This document shows positions 55,426-64,000 of a DNA stretch of 64,000 nt, in pieces. The DNA lies in the NCBI RefSeq assembly GCF_042661605.1, contig NZ_JBHSWJ010000002.1, forward strand, positions 1,550,001-1,614,000. Reading direction: 5' to 3'. Source of the stretch: Branchiibius cervicis (GTDB taxonomy: Bacteria; Actinomycetota; Actinomycetes; Actinomycetales; Dermatophilaceae). A program made the translations under genes and the position numbers. Below the pieces are notes generated by a model. The model ran no database searches and had not been told where the DNA came from. It saw nothing but the letters and a program-made list of their open reading frames with translations. Within the stretch, counting starts at the first letter, position 1. Each line of letters begins with the position of its first letter.

Positions 55426-56186
55426 CTACTGACCCATCGCGTGCACACCGCCGTCGACGTGCAGGATCTCCCCCGTGGTGGCCGGGAACCAATCCGACAA
55501 CAGCGCGACACAGGCCCGCGCCGCAGGCTCCGGGTCACGCACGTCCCAGCCGAGGGGGCGCGGGTGGACCAGGTGTCCTCGAACTGCTCGAACCCGGGAA
55601 TCGACTTGGCGGCGGTGGTCCGGATGGGTCCGGCGGCAACCAGGTTGCACCGGACCCCGCGCGGGCCGAGGTCACGTGCCAGATAACGGCTGGTTGCTTC
55701 GAATGCGGCCTTGGCCACTCCCATCCAGTCGTAGACCGGCCACGCGAACTTTGCGTCGAACGTCAACCCCACGACTGCCGAACCTTGCTGCAGCACAGGC
55801 AAAGTCGCGACCGATAAAGCCTTCAAGGAGTACGCGGACGCGTGCAGAGCCGTCGACACGTCCTCCCAGGTCCCGCCCATGAAGTCGAAAGCACCCGGCG
55901 GCGCGAAACCGATCGAATGCAGCACGCCGTCCACACCGTCGACGTGCTCGCCCAGACGGTCGGCGAGTGAATCCAGGTCGTCTGCCGAGGTGACGTCCAG
56001 TTCCAGGACCGGGGGTGTCTGCGGCAGGCGTTTGGCGATGGTCTGGGTGATCTTCATCGTCCGGCCGAACGACGTGAGCACGACCTGTGCACCCTCCTCC
56101 TGGGCCAACCGGGCCACGTGGAACGCGATCGAGGAGTCCATCAGGACCCCGGTGATCAGCAGCCGTTTGCCGTCGAGCAGTCCCAT
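55426..56186 (-). CDS. fabI: enoyl-ACP reductase, InhA-type FabI (one frameshift)
   Basis: About 253 residues when joined. Opening MGLLDGKRLLITGVLMDSSI and YDWMGVAK (catalytic Tyr and Lys) match the mycobacterial InhA branch. NADH-dependent reduction of enoyl-ACP in the last step of fatty-acid elongation. The frame breaks at 55554-55558, five G where six are needed; the end LSDWFPATTGEILHVDGG lies in the second frame. One base separates its ATG from the fabG stop, giving a mabA-inhA type operon. Confidence 0.9.
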
Positions 56187-56187
56187 C

Positions 56188-56913
56188 TCAGTGCCCCATT
56201 CCCAGTCCGCCGTCCACGGGCAGGACGGCCCCGCTGATGTACGCCGCGTCCTCACCGGCGAGGAACGTCACCGCCCGCGCGACGTCCTTGGTGCCGCCAA
56301 ACCGGCCGGCCGGGATCGCCGCGAGATAGGCGTCCTGTTGCGCCTGCGGCAGCGCCGCGGTCATGTCGGTGTCGATGAATCCGGGAGCCACGACGTTCGC
56401 GGTGATCCCCCGGCCGCCCAACTCGCGCGTGATCGACCGGGCCAGTCCGATCAGACCTGCTTTGGAGGCGGCGTAGTTCGCCTGCCCCGGTGAACCGTAG
56501 AGCGCGACGACGCTGGAGATGAAGATCAACCGGCCGAACCGGCGCTGGATCATGCTTTTGCTGGCCCGTCGCGCCACGCGGAAGGTCCCGGCCAGGTTGG
56601 TGTCCAGCACCCGGTCGAAATCGTCGTCGCTCATCCGCATCAACAGGGTGTCGGCGGTGATGCCCGCGTTGGCGACGACCACCTCGATCGGGCCCCCGCA
56701 CCACTGCTCGGCCTCGGTGAACGCCGCGTCCACCGAGTCGCTTCGGGTGACGTCGGCCGCGACGGCGTAGGCGCCGTCCGGCCCCTGACCGCTGCGCGAG
56801 GTGACGACGACCTTGTCTCCCTGATCGACGAAGGCGGCTGCGATGGCATAGCCGATCCCCCGGTTGCCACCTGTTACCAGAACGTTCCGCTGACGAGTTT
56901 CGACCTGACTCAC
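56188..56913 (-). CDS. fabG: 3-oxoacyl-ACP reductase FabG (MabA-type)
   Basis: 241 residues from a GTG start. SDR motifs TGGNRGIG, NAGIT, Ser in ISSVVALYG and YAASK are intact. NADPH-dependent reduction of beta-ketoacyl-ACP. First gene of a two-gene operon with the enoyl reductase, the same order as mabA-inhA in mycobacteria. A TAACGT box seven bases before the start supports leaderless transcription. Confidence 0.93.
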   Translation of the reverse strand: MSQVETRQRNVLVTGGNRGIGYAIAAAFVDQGDKVVVTSRSGQGPDGAYAVAADVTRSDSVDAAFTEAEQWCGGPIEVVVANAGITADTLLMRMSDDDFDRVLDTNLAGTFRVARRASKSMIQRRFGRLIFISSVVALYGSPGQANYAASKAGLIGLARSITRELGGRGITANVVAPGFIDTDMTAALPQAQQDAYLAAIPAGRFGGTKDVARAVTFLAGEDAAYISGAVLPVDGGLGMGH

Positions 56914-56920
56914 CCGCGCG

Positions 56921-56926
56921 ACGTTA
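56921..56926 (-). promoter_or_regulatory. -10 box TAACGT for fabG-fabI
   Basis: TAACGT on the minus strand, seven bases before the GTG at 56913. Confidence 0.5.
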
Positions 56927-56966
56927 GTGCACTACTGGGGGTAGTACCCATCGGCGATGCGGCGCC

Positions 56967-56972
56967 TATCCT
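56967..56972 (+). promoter_or_regulatory. -10 box TATCCT for DUF3099 gene
   Basis: TATCCT ends six bases before the GTG at 56979. Confidence 0.5.
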
Positions 56973-56978
56973 GAACGG

Positions 56979-57290
56979 GTGAGTGACAAGCCCAGTGTGC
57001 CGTCGGCAACCAATCTGCCGGTGTCACCGAAGGGCGACCAGTCCATCCGGATGCGCAACTACACCATTTCGATGACGATCCGGACGCTGTGCTTCGTGCT
57101 GGCGATCTTCACCCACGGATGGATCCGGTGGGTTTTTGCGATCGCCGCCATCCTGTTGCCCTACATCGCGGTCGTCCTGGCCAACGCCAGCAACCAGCGC
57201 CGGATCGACGTACGCGGGTCGCTGCGTCCGTTGCGGGCCGACCAACAGCTACCGCCGGCCGCCTCCGACACCCACCACAACCTTCGCTGA
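56979..57290 (+). CDS. DUF3099 family membrane protein
   Basis: 103 residues from a GTG. Two transmembrane helices (about 33-50 and 52-70) with a short turn HGWIRW between them match DUF3099, a small actinobacterial inner-membrane family of unknown role. Divergent from fabG, a frequent arrangement. Confidence 0.82.
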   Translation: MSDKPSVPSATNLPVSPKGDQSIRMRNYTISMTIRTLCFVLAIFTHGWIRWVFAIAAILLPYIAVVLANASNQRRIDVRGSLRPLRADQQLPPAASDTHHNLR

Positions 57291-57381
57291 GGCGGCCCCG
57301 TACGGGTGTCGGGAATTCTCCGGTCCCGCCCCACCCGGCGATGAACTGGCCCCGTACGCCATTGCATGCCACGATCGGGGC

Positions 57382-57894
57382 ATGGCCAAGAACCTCCTGA
57401 TCGCCGCCGCTTCGACCGTCGCCGCAGCGGCGGTGCTGAGCGGCTGCGGATCCACCGTCACCGTCAACCCCTCCGCCACCGCCTCGGCCACCACGACGAG
57501 CACGACCACGTCCGAGACGCCCAGCGAAACCACGACCAGCGAAACCACGAGCGAGACGCCGAGCGAGACCACGACCTCGCAGACCTCCACCTCCGAGGCA
57601 CCAGCGTCCAGCACGTCGGCGCCGAGCCCGTCGACCAGTGTCGACGAGATCCACAAGACCGCCTTCCTGAAGGTCGTGAAGCAGCGCTTCCCCACCATCA
57701 CCGACCAGGCTGCCCTGGCCGATGGCCAGTGGGTGTGCGGTCAGATGGGTCAGGACAAGAACATCCTGACGGTCATCGGCGACCTGAAGCAGAAGCACCC
57801 GGACTGGAGCACGACCAACGCCGGCTACTTCCTCGGCGTGTCCATCGGTGCCCTGTGCCCGCAGTACACCTCCAAGGTGACTGCCGGCGCCTGA
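57382..57894 (+). CDS. DUF732-type lipoprotein with Ser/Thr/Glu repeat linker
   Basis: 170 residues. Lipoprotein signal ending in VLSGCG (Cys near residue 22). Residues ~30-85 form a low-complexity linker in which SETPSETTT occurs twice. The C-terminal ~75 residues (GQWVCGQMG and ALCPQY, with two Cys) resemble DUF732, a small secreted domain common in mycobacteria and relatives. Surface-anchored; function unknown. CACGAT six bases before the ATG may be its -10 box. Confidence 0.8.
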   Translation: MAKNLLIAAASTVAAAAVLSGCGSTVTVNPSATASATTTSTTTSETPSETTTSETTSETPSETTTSQTSTSEAPASSTSAPSPSTSVDEIHKTAFLKVVKQRFPTITDQAALADGQWVCGQMGQDKNILTVIGDLKQKHPDWSTTNAGYFLGVSIGALCPQYTSKVTAGA

Positions 57895-57909
57895 TCGATC
57901 ACGGCGGCG

Positions 57910-58887
57910 TCAGCCGCCGATACTCGACATCGGCCGTTCGGGTTGTACGAAACCCGGGCGGCCGATGCCGTGGCCGCGGGCTTTGCGCCACATCGTGGCC
58001 CGGATGATGTCGACCAGTTCGGCGTCGCTGGCGCCCGCCCGCAACGGATCGCGCACATTGTCCTCGTCGCGCGCGAAGAGGCAGTTGCGCACCTGCCCGT
58101 CGGCGGTCAGCCGCACCCGGTCACACGATCCGCAGAACGGCGCGGTGACGCTGGCGATGATGCCGACGGTCGCCGGTCCCCCGTCCACCGTGAACCTCTC
58201 CGCGGGCGCGCTTCCGCGCTCCTCGACGGGCGTGAGCCCGAAGGCCGCGCCCAGCGTCGTCAGCAGCTCATCCCTGGTCAGCATGGTGGCGCGGTCCCAC
58301 GTGTGACCGGCGTCCAAGGGCATCTGCTCGATGAACCGCAGGTCGTATCCGCGGTCGAGACACCACGAGAGCAAACGGACCGGGTCCTCCCCGTCACGCG
58401 TGGCCACGGCGTTGACCTTCACCGGCCGTAGTCCTGCGTCCGCCGCCGCTTTGAGGCCCCGCTCGACGTCATGGAAGCGGTTGCGCCGGGTCAACCGGGC
58501 GTAGATCTGCGGGTCCACCGCGTCCAACGACACGTTCACCCGATCGAGGCCGGCCTCGGCCAGCGGCGCAGCGAGCCGGTCCAGGCCGATGCCGTTGGTG
58601 GTCAATGACAACTCGGGGCGGGGCGCCAAGCCGGCCAGTCGGCGTACGACGCCGGGCAGTCCCCGGCGCAGCAGCGGCTCACCGCCGGTCAGCCTGACCG
58701 ACGTCACCCCCTCGGCGACGAACAGGCCGACCACGCGCACCAGTTCGTCGTCGGTCAGGTGTTCGCTGCGCGGCAACCAGTTCAGCCCCTCCTCGGGCAT
58801 GCAGTACGTGCAGCGCAGGTTGCAGCGATCGGTGAGCGACACCCGCAAATCTGTCCCCACCCGACCGAACTGGTCGACCAACGTCAT
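57910..58887 (-). CDS. moaA: GTP 3',8-cyclase MoaA
   Basis: 325 residues. Radical-SAM cluster CNLRCTYC, the second cluster CGSCDRVRLTADGQVRNC, and the C-terminal GG needed for activity. First step of molybdenum cofactor synthesis, GTP to cyclic pyranopterin precursor with MoaC. The ATG at 58887 is chosen over one three codons upstream because it is seven bases from a TAGGGT box. The other moa genes are not in the window. Confidence 0.95.
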   Translation of the reverse strand: MTLVDQFGRVGTDLRVSLTDRCNLRCTYCMPEEGLNWLPRSEHLTDDELVRVVGLFVAEGVTSVRLTGGEPLLRRGLPGVVRRLAGLAPRPELSLTTNGIGLDRLAAPLAEAGLDRVNVSLDAVDPQIYARLTRRNRFHDVERGLKAAADAGLRPVKVNAVATRDGEDPVRLLSWCLDRGYDLRFIEQMPLDAGHTWDRATMLTRDELLTTLGAAFGLTPVEERGSAPAERFTVDGGPATVGIIASVTAPFCGSCDRVRLTADGQVRNCLFARDEDNVRDPLRAGASDAELVDIIRATMWRKARGHGIGRPGFVQPERPMSSIGG

Positions 58888-58894
58888 GGGCCCC

Positions 58895-58900
58895 ACCCTA
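58895..58900 (-). promoter_or_regulatory. -10 box TAGGGT for moaA
   Basis: TAGGGT on the minus strand, seven bases before the ATG at 58887. Confidence 0.5.
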
Positions 58901-58907
58901 TGCCGAG

Positions 58908-58913
58908 TAACGT
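58908..58913 (+). promoter_or_regulatory. -10 box TAACGT for SURF1 gene
   Basis: TAACGT ends six bases before the GTG at 58920; divergent from moaA. Confidence 0.5.
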
Positions 58914-58919
58914 CAGGGG

Positions 58920-59741
58920 GTGCTCGCCAAGCTGACCGAACGGCGGTGGCTGACCTGGTTGTTGGTCGCCACCGTGTGGGCCGTCGGCTGTTTCTTCCTC
59001 GGCCTGTGGCAATGGCACCGGTTCAGCGACAAGCACGCCGCTCAGGAACAACTGCAGGTCAACTACGACGCCGACCCGCGACCTCTGGCCGACGCCGTCG
59101 GCAGCGGGCGGGACTGGCTGCGCGTCACGATGACCGGCACCTACGCGGCCGATCAACAGGTCCTGGCCAGGAACCGGCCCAATGACGGTGACTTCGGCTA
59201 CGAGGTGCTCGTACCGCTGCGACTCAGCTCGCCGGCGGACGGCGCCACCACTGTGATCGTGGATCGCGGCTGGGTACCCAACGGCAGCACGGCGTCGGCG
59301 CCCGACTCGGTACCCGCCGTACCCTCCGGCCAGATCACCGTCGTGGGCTGGCTGCGGCCGTTCGAGCCGAATCTGGCCAAACCCGCGGTCACCGGACAGG
59401 TCGCGTCGATCTACCTGCCGGACATCGTCGCCGCGGCCGGGCTCACTGCCTCCGATGTGGTCGGCGACAAGTACGTGCTCATGCAATCGGAACGTACGTC
59501 GACCGGTGCGGCACCGGCGCGACCAGCCGCCCTGCCCGCGCCGGACCCGGGCTCCTACGCCGGCATCAACCTGTCGTACGCGATCCAGTGGTGGATCGGC
59601 ATGGTCGCGGGGTACGGATTCGTGGTCATGCGCGCCCGGCGCGAGCTTCGCGACGAACGCGGCGCCGACCGACCCGGTGCCAACACGCCGCAACCGCCCA
59701 AACCCCAGAAGGTGCGGGTCTGGGACGAGGAGGACGCGTGA
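58920..59741 (+). CDS. SURF1 family protein
   Basis: 273 residues. One transmembrane helix near each end (LLVATVWAVGCFFLGLWQW and IQWWIGMVAGYGFVVM) with an extracytoplasmic domain between, containing VDRGWVPN, the SURF1 hallmark. Assists assembly of heme-copper cytochrome c oxidase, pointing to aerobic respiration. Convergent with the ABC-F gene, eight bases apart. Confidence 0.92.
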   Translation: MLAKLTERRWLTWLLVATVWAVGCFFLGLWQWHRFSDKHAAQEQLQVNYDADPRPLADAVGSGRDWLRVTMTGTYAADQQVLARNRPNDGDFGYEVLVPLRLSSPADGATTVIVDRGWVPNGSTASAPDSVPAVPSGQITVVGWLRPFEPNLAKPAVTGQVASIYLPDIVAAAGLTASDVVGDKYVLMQSERTSTGAAPARPAALPAPDPGSYAGINLSYAIQWWIGMVAGYGFVVMRARRELRDERGADRPGANTPQPPKPQKVRVWDEEDA

Positions 59742-59749
59742 GCCGCGCG

Positions 59750-61347
59750 TCAGGCCAGCGCCACCAGATCGGCGTAGTCCGGACCCCACAGGTCTTCGAC
59801 GCCGTCGGGCAGTAGCAGCACCCGGTCGGGCTCCAGTGCGTGCACGGCTCCCTCGTCGTGGGTCACCAGCACCACCGCCCCCTCGAAGGCGTGCAGCGCG
59901 CCCAGGATCTCTTCCCGGGAGGCCGGGTCGAGGTTGTTGGTCGGCTCGTCGAGCAACAACACGTTCGCCGACGAGACCACGAGCAGCGCCAGCGACAACC
60001 GGGTCTTCTCACCTCCGGAGAGCACCCCCGCGGGTTTGTCGACATCGTCGCCGCTGAACAGGAACGACCCCAGGACCTTGCGGGTCTCGGTCTCCCCGAG
60101 TTCCGGCGCCGCGGACTTCATGTTGTCCAGCACGGTGCGATCCATGTCGAGGTTCTCGTGTTCCTGCGCGTAGTAGCCCAACCGCAGGCCGTGCCCGTGG
60201 TCCACGATCCCGGTGTCCGGCGGATCGATGCCGGCCAGGATCCGCAGCAGCGTCGTCTTACCGGCACCGTTGAGGCCGAGGACCACGACCCGTGACCCGC
60301 GGTCGATGGCGAGGTCGACGTCGGTGAAGATCTCCAGCGAGCCGTAGGACCGCGACAACCCCTGGCCATCAACGGGGTCTTGCCGCACGGGGCCGGTTTG
60401 GGGAACCGCAGTTTGGCCACCCGGTCGCTCTGCCGCTCGCCTTCCACCGAACTCAGCAGCCGTTCGGCGCGCCGGGCCATGTTCTGTGCCGCGGTGGCCT
60501 TGGTGGCCTTCGCGCGCATCTTGTCGGCCTGGGCGAGCAGCGTCGCAGCCTTCTTCTGCGCGTTCTGCAGTTCGCGTTTGCGGCGGCGCTCGTCAGTCTC
60601 CCGCTGCTGCAGGTAGGACTTCCACCCGACGTTGTACTGGTCGATCACCTGCCGGTTAGCGTCCAGATGGAACACCCGGTTCACAACCTTCTCCAGCAGG
60701 TCGACATCGTGACTGATGATGATCAGTCCGCCGGAGTAGCTGGCCAGGTGGTCGCGCAGCCAGACGATGGAATCGGCGTCCAGGTGGTTGGTCGGTTCGT
60801 CCAGCAGCAGCGTTTCCGCGCCGGAGAAGAGGATCCGGGCCAACTCGACGCGGCGACGCTGACCGCCGGAGAGGGTGGAGAGGGGTTGTTCGAGGATGCG
60901 CTCGGGTAACCCGAGGCTGGAGGCGATCGCAGCGGCCTGGGATTGCGCGGCGTACCCGCCGGCGGCTTCGAACTCGGCCTCCCGGCGGGCGTAGCGGCGC
61001 ATCGCCCGCTCGGCGACGGCCGGGTCGTCGTCGCCCATCTGGGCCGCCGACGCGGCGAGATCACGCACGATCACGTCCAATGATCGTGCGGACAGGATGC
61101 GGTCGCGGGCCAGTACGGACAGGTCACCGGTCCGGGGGTCCTGTGGCAGGTAGCCGACCTCGCCGCTGGAGGTGACCGACCCGGCGGCGGGCTGGCTCTG
61201 TCCGGCGAGGACCTTGGTCAGCGTCGTCTTGCCCGCTCCGTTGCGACCCACCAAGCCGATTCGATCCCCGGCAGCCACCCGGAAGCTGGCATCGGACAGC
61301 AAGAGTCGGGAACCGGCCCGCAGTTCGATATCGGTGGCTACGATCAC
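59750..61347 (-). CDS. ABC-F family ATP-binding protein (one frameshift)
   Basis: About 532 residues when joined, the usual size. Two ATPase modules: the first with GRNGAGKTT, LSGGQRRRVELAR and LLLDEPTNHLD, the second with GLNGAGKTTLL, LSGGEKTRLSLAL and LLLDEPTNNLD; the charged linker between them is typical. ABC-F proteins act on the ribosome (elongation rescue or antibiotic protection), not in transport. The frame breaks at 60359-60362, four C where five are needed, between the two modules. The GTG at 61347 has a TAGAGT box eight bases upstream. Confidence 0.9.
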
Positions 61348-61355
61348 GTGGAGCG

Positions 61356-61361
61356 ACTCTA
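61356..61361 (-). promoter_or_regulatory. -10 box TAGAGT for ABC-F gene
   Basis: TAGAGT on the minus strand, eight bases before the GTG at 61347. Confidence 0.45.
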
Positions 61362-61409
61362 GTCGCGCGCCCGCTTGCACCCCCAATCGTGAACGGTGAT
61401 GATCAGCGC

Positions 61410-62339
61410 ATGACGTTCAATGACAACGTCGGACTCGACACCTCCCAGGTGCAGTCCGGCGGATCGGGTGGGGGCTACAGCAGCGGCGGGGTCGGCCGCG
61501 GCGGCGTGGCGGTCGGCGGTATCGGCGGCATCATCATCCTGATTCTGACCATGATCTTCGGCGGCAATCTGCTTGGTACCAGCGGCACTTCCAACGCCCT
61601 GAACAACGGCAACGATGTAGCGTCCAACTCCGGCTCCGTCAGCGACCAGTTCAGCGAGTGCAAGACCGGTGCCGACGCCAACAACAACGACACGTGCCGG
61701 GTCATCGCTACGGTCAACAGCCTGCAGAACTTCTGGTCGGGGTACCTGCCGAAGTACGGCCAGAACTACACACCCGCGAAGACCGTCCTCTACTCCGGCA
61801 GGACCGCCTCGGGGTGTGGCACCGCGACTTCCGCCATGGGCCCGTTCTACTGTCCCCTGGATCAGAAGGTCTACGTGGACGTGTCCTTCTACCGAGAGTT
61901 GACCAGCACCTATGGCGCCGACACCGGCGCACTGGCGAAGGAGTACGTCGTCGCGCACGAGTACGGCCACCACGTCCAGAACATCCTGGGTTTGCTCGGC
62001 GCCTCACAGCAGGACCCACAGGGCGCAAACAGTGCCTCGGTGCGCACGGAACTGCAAGCGGATTGCTTTGCGGGTCTGTGGGTCCGCTACGCCTCGCAGA
62101 CCACTGACGCCCAGGGCAACGTGTTCATCCCGAACATCACCGACACCGACATCAAATCGGCCTTGTCCGCGGCCGCGGCGGTCGGCGACGACCACATCCA
62201 GGCCCAGGCCGGTGGACGGGTCCGTCCCGACACGTTCACGCACGGCACCTCGGCGCAACGGCAGAAGTGGTTCTACACCGGTTACTCCACCGGCGACCTC
62301 AACCGCTGCGACACCTTCAACGCGGCTTCGCTGGGCTGA
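61410..62339 (+). CDS. neutral zinc metallopeptidase (YpfJ/KPN_02809-like)
   Basis: 309 residues. MTFNDNVGLDTSQV is the family opening; a GTG at 61389 in frame would add seven residues. A Gly-rich stretch leads into one transmembrane helix (~35-55), then an extracytoplasmic domain with the zinc site HEYGHH and a third-ligand region ELQADCFAG. Probably membrane-anchored with the catalytic domain outside. Substrate unknown. A strong terminator follows. Confidence 0.88.
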   Translation: MTFNDNVGLDTSQVQSGGSGGGYSSGGVGRGGVAVGGIGGIIILILTMIFGGNLLGTSGTSNALNNGNDVASNSGSVSDQFSECKTGADANNNDTCRVIATVNSLQNFWSGYLPKYGQNYTPAKTVLYSGRTASGCGTATSAMGPFYCPLDQKVYVDVSFYRELTSTYGADTGALAKEYVVAHEYGHHVQNILGLLGASQQDPQGANSASVRTELQADCFAGLWVRYASQTTDAQGNVFIPNITDTDIKSALSAAAAVGDDHIQAQAGGRVRPDTFTHGTSAQRQKWFYTGYSTGDLNRCDTFNAASLG

Positions 62340-62357
62340 GGCCGCCCGAAGCGGCGG

Positions 62358-62401
62358 AACGCCAGGCCCCCGGAACCTTTGGTTTCCGGGGGCCTGGCGT
62401 T
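62358..62401. terminator. bidirectional hairpin terminator, 18-bp perfect stem
   Basis: Arms 62358-62375 and 62384-62401 are perfectly complementary (AACGCCAGGCCCCCGGAA and its complement) around an eight-base loop. It lies between convergent genes, the metallopeptidase and the suf operon end. No T tract of note, which is common in actinobacterial terminators. Confidence 0.85.
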
Positions 62402-62420
62402 GGTAGGTGGTAGAAGGACC

Positions 62421-62747
62421 TCAGATGTTGAAGCCGAGGGCGCGCAACATCTCGCGCCCGTCGTCGGTGATCTTGTCCGGCCCCCACGGCGGCATCCACA
62501 CCCAGTTGATCCGGTGACTGGTCACGAGACCCTCCAGGGCGGAAGCAGTCTGGTCCTCGATGACATCGGTCAGCGGACAGGCGGCGCTCGTCAGCGTCAT
62601 GTCGAGCACCGCGTTGGCCTCACCGTCGACGGTGATCCCGTAGACCAGACCGAGATCGACGACGTTGATCCCCAGCTCGGGGTCGACGACATCGCGCATC
62701 GCTTCTTCGACGTCGGCGACATTGACGGGGTTGGTGGTCTCTGTCAT
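62421..62747 (-). CDS. sufT: MIP18/DUF59 iron-sulfur assembly protein (SufT-like)
   Basis: 108 residues. VVDPELGINVVDLGLVYG and LTSAACPLTD (the conserved Cys) are the DUF59 signatures. Assists maturation of Fe-S proteins. Last gene of the suf operon here: its ATG overlaps the sufU stop by four bases, and the terminator lies 20 bases after its stop. Confidence 0.9.
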   Translation of the reverse strand: MTETTNPVNVADVEEAMRDVVDPELGINVVDLGLVYGITVDGEANAVLDMTLTSAACPLTDVIEDQTASALEGLVTSHRINWVWMPPWGPDKITDDGREMLRALGFNI

Positions 62748-63178
62748 GCGGTTTCCTCCTGGGTACGGCTGAGCGCGTCGAGGTAGGCCGACCACGCCAG
62801 CAGTGCGCACTTGACCCGCGCGGGATATTTGGCGACGCCGGCGAACGCGACCCCGTCTCCGATGAGTTCCTCATCGCCGGGGTCCTGGCCTCGGGAGGTC
62901 AGCATGGACTTCATGGCTTCGTAGGTCGCCATGCTCTCGGTGATCGAGTGGCCGATGACTTCCTCGGCCAGTACCGACGCCGACGCCACCGAGATCGAGC
63001 AGCCGGTCGAGTCATAGGACACGTCCTTGACCACGTCGCCGTCCACATCGACCCGCAGCGTGATCTCATCGCCGCACGTGGTGTTGATGTGGTGCACCTG
63101 GGCGTCGAACGGCTCGCGCAGACCGGCGTGCTGCGGGTGTTTGTAGTGATCGAGGATCACTTCCTGGTACAGGTCCAT
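62744..63178 (-). CDS. sufU: Fe-S assembly sulfur-transfer protein SufU
   Basis: 144 residues. IscU-like fold with the three zinc-binding Cys in TTCGDE, TGCSIS and VKCALLAW and the SufU-specific insertion (SMLTSRGQDPGDEEL). Accepts sulfur from SufS and passes it to the SufBCD scaffold. The ATG overlaps the sufS stop (ATGA); a longer frame into sufS is only a shadow. Confidence 0.93.
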   Translation of the reverse strand: MDLYQEVILDHYKHPQHAGLREPFDAQVHHINTTCGDEITLRVDVDGDVVKDVSYDSTGCSISVASASVLAEEVIGHSITESMATYEAMKSMLTSRGQDPGDEELIGDGVAFAGVAKYPARVKCALLAWSAYLDALSRTQEETA

Positions 63179-64000
63179 CACACGTCCAATCCGAAGACCA
63201 CCGGCACCGCGTCGAGTGCGTCGACGAAAGCGTCGATCTCCTCGAACGTGGTGTACGGCGCGAAGCTGGCCCGCGTCGAGGCCGGCACCTTCAGAGCTCG
63301 GTGCAGCGGCCAGGCGCAGTGGTGCCCGGTGCGTACGGCGACCCCCGCGTCGTCGAGAATCTGCCCCACATCGTGGGGGTGGACTCCGTCGATCGTGAAG
63401 GCGACCGCGCCACAATGGATCTGCGGATCAGTCGGGCCAAGTACGCGCACCCAGGGCCGCTCGGCGAGCCGGTCGAGGGTGTAGGCGACCAGGGCACGGT
63501 CGTGCGCGGCCACGTTGTCCATGCCCATTCCGGCCAGGTAATCGCTGGCGACCCCGAGAGCAACCGCCTGGGCAGCCATCGGCACTCCGGCTTCGAAGCG
63601 CTGGGGCGGCGCGGCGTACGTCGACTTCTCCATCGTGACCAGCTCGATCATCGAGCCGCCGGTCAGGAACGGCGGCAGTGCGGCCAGCAACTCCTGGCGT
63701 CCCCACAGCACGCCGATCCCGGACGGGCCCAGCATCTTGTGGCCGGAGAACGCGAGGAAGTCCACGCCCAGCTGCGTCACGTCCACCGGGAGGTGCGGCA
63801 CGGACTGGCAGGCGTCCAGCACGGTCAGCGCACCGACCTCGCGGGCCCGCGAGACCAACTCGGCGACCGGGTTGATCGTGCCCACGACGTTCGAGACATG
63901 GGTGAACGCCAGCAGTTTGGTGTGTTCCCCGATGGGTGCGTTCTCCAGGTCGAGCGTTCCGTCCGGCAGCACCGGGATCCAGCGCAGCGTCGCGCCGGTG
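63178..64000 (-). CDS. sufS: cysteine desulfurase SufS, C-terminal part
   Basis: About 273 residues; the N terminus lies beyond the right edge. The PLP lysine is in SGHKMLGPSG, the catalytic Cys in RTGHHCAWP, and TYAAPPQRFEAGVP is typical of SufS. Removes sulfur from cysteine for Fe-S cluster assembly in the cytoplasm. Coupled to sufU and sufT; the rest of the operon (sufBDC) is expected outside the window. Confidence 0.93.
   Translation of the reverse strand, partial: TGATLRWIPVLPDGTLDLENAPIGEHTKLLAFTHVSNVVGTINPVAELVSRAREVGALTVLDACQSVPHLPVDVTQLGVDFLAFSGHKMLGPSGIGVLWGRQELLAALPPFLTGGSMIELVTMEKSTYAAPPQRFEAGVPMAAQAVALGVASDYLAGMGMDNVAAHDRALVAYTLDRLAERPWVRVLGPTDPQIHCGAVAFTIDGVHPHDVGQILDDAGVAVRTGHHCAWPLHRALKVPASTRASFAPYTTFEEIDAFVDALDAVPVVFGLDV

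Noticed and set aside
53990..55432. A 480-codon open frame on the plus strand
   Set aside because: Antisense to the Mur-TPR gene; no domain and the usual shadow composition.
57510..57640. Short tandem-like repeats as a CRISPR or satellite
   Set aside because: They encode the Ser/Thr/Glu linker of a lipoprotein in frame; there are no spacers and units are imperfect.

Overview
The window is a dense, high-GC stretch of an actinobacterial chromosome. Several genes point to Actinomycetota: the Pup-proteasome pair arc and dop, the mycothiol ligase mshC, the paired fabG/inhA-type reductases, DUF3090, an SCO1664-type kinase-like protein and DUF3099. A Micrococcales-like lineage is a guess; nothing here fixes the family. 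There is no phage, insertion sequence, CRISPR array, rRNA or plasmid gene. No stretch over 300 bases lacks a gene.

Layout. 1-5.9 kb: Pup-proteasome locus (dop start, arc, tRNA methyltransferase trmI), a membrane site-2 protease and a RecB-like nuclease. 5.9-21.3 kb: small proteins, a HAD phosphatase, metH, PAC2, mshC with its conserved neighbours (SCO1664-type, DUF3090, histidine phosphatase), an M20 peptidase, an ATP-dependent DNA ligase, sucrose phosphorylase and tRNA-Leu(GAG). 21.5-31.2 kb: kup, a secreted beta-lactamase-like protein, and a three-gene set of two transglutaminase-like proteins around a circularly permuted ATP-grasp/alpha-E protein. 31.3-42.9 kb: dinB, an alcohol dehydrogenase operon, recQ, plsC, a luciferase-like oxidoreductase, ldh, and an overlapping operon of HipA-like kinase, DUF3037, YbaK and NUDIX genes. 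43-57 kb: rRNA/tRNA methyltransferase, ABC ATPase, then a storage-polymer region in which glgA (with a YqeY-like gene) diverges from glgC-serB-cyanophycinase-cphA. A convergent Mur ligase that lacks the ATP-grasp half of CphA and carries a TPR tail follows, then inhA-type fabI and fabG. 57-64 kb: small membrane/lipoproteins, moaA, SURF1, an ABC-F protein, a zinc metallopeptidase and the end of a suf operon (sufS, sufU, sufT-like).

The storage region is the most interesting biology. One compact operon appears to join ADP-glucose supply for glycogen with synthesis and breakdown of a cyanophycin-like polymer, and next to it lies a truncated CphA paralogue fused to TPRs.

Two window-wide patterns matter for anyone using this annotation. 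First, nine genes carry ten single-base frameshifts. All are apparent deletions, and nine of the ten sites lie in G/C runs; by eye I found many G/C runs of exactly five and none of six or more. This looks like homopolymer under-calling in the assembly, so I treat these genes as intact. Second, about two dozen genes have a TANNNT hexamer ending 6-8 bases before the start codon, which indicates widespread leaderless transcription and helped choose starts.
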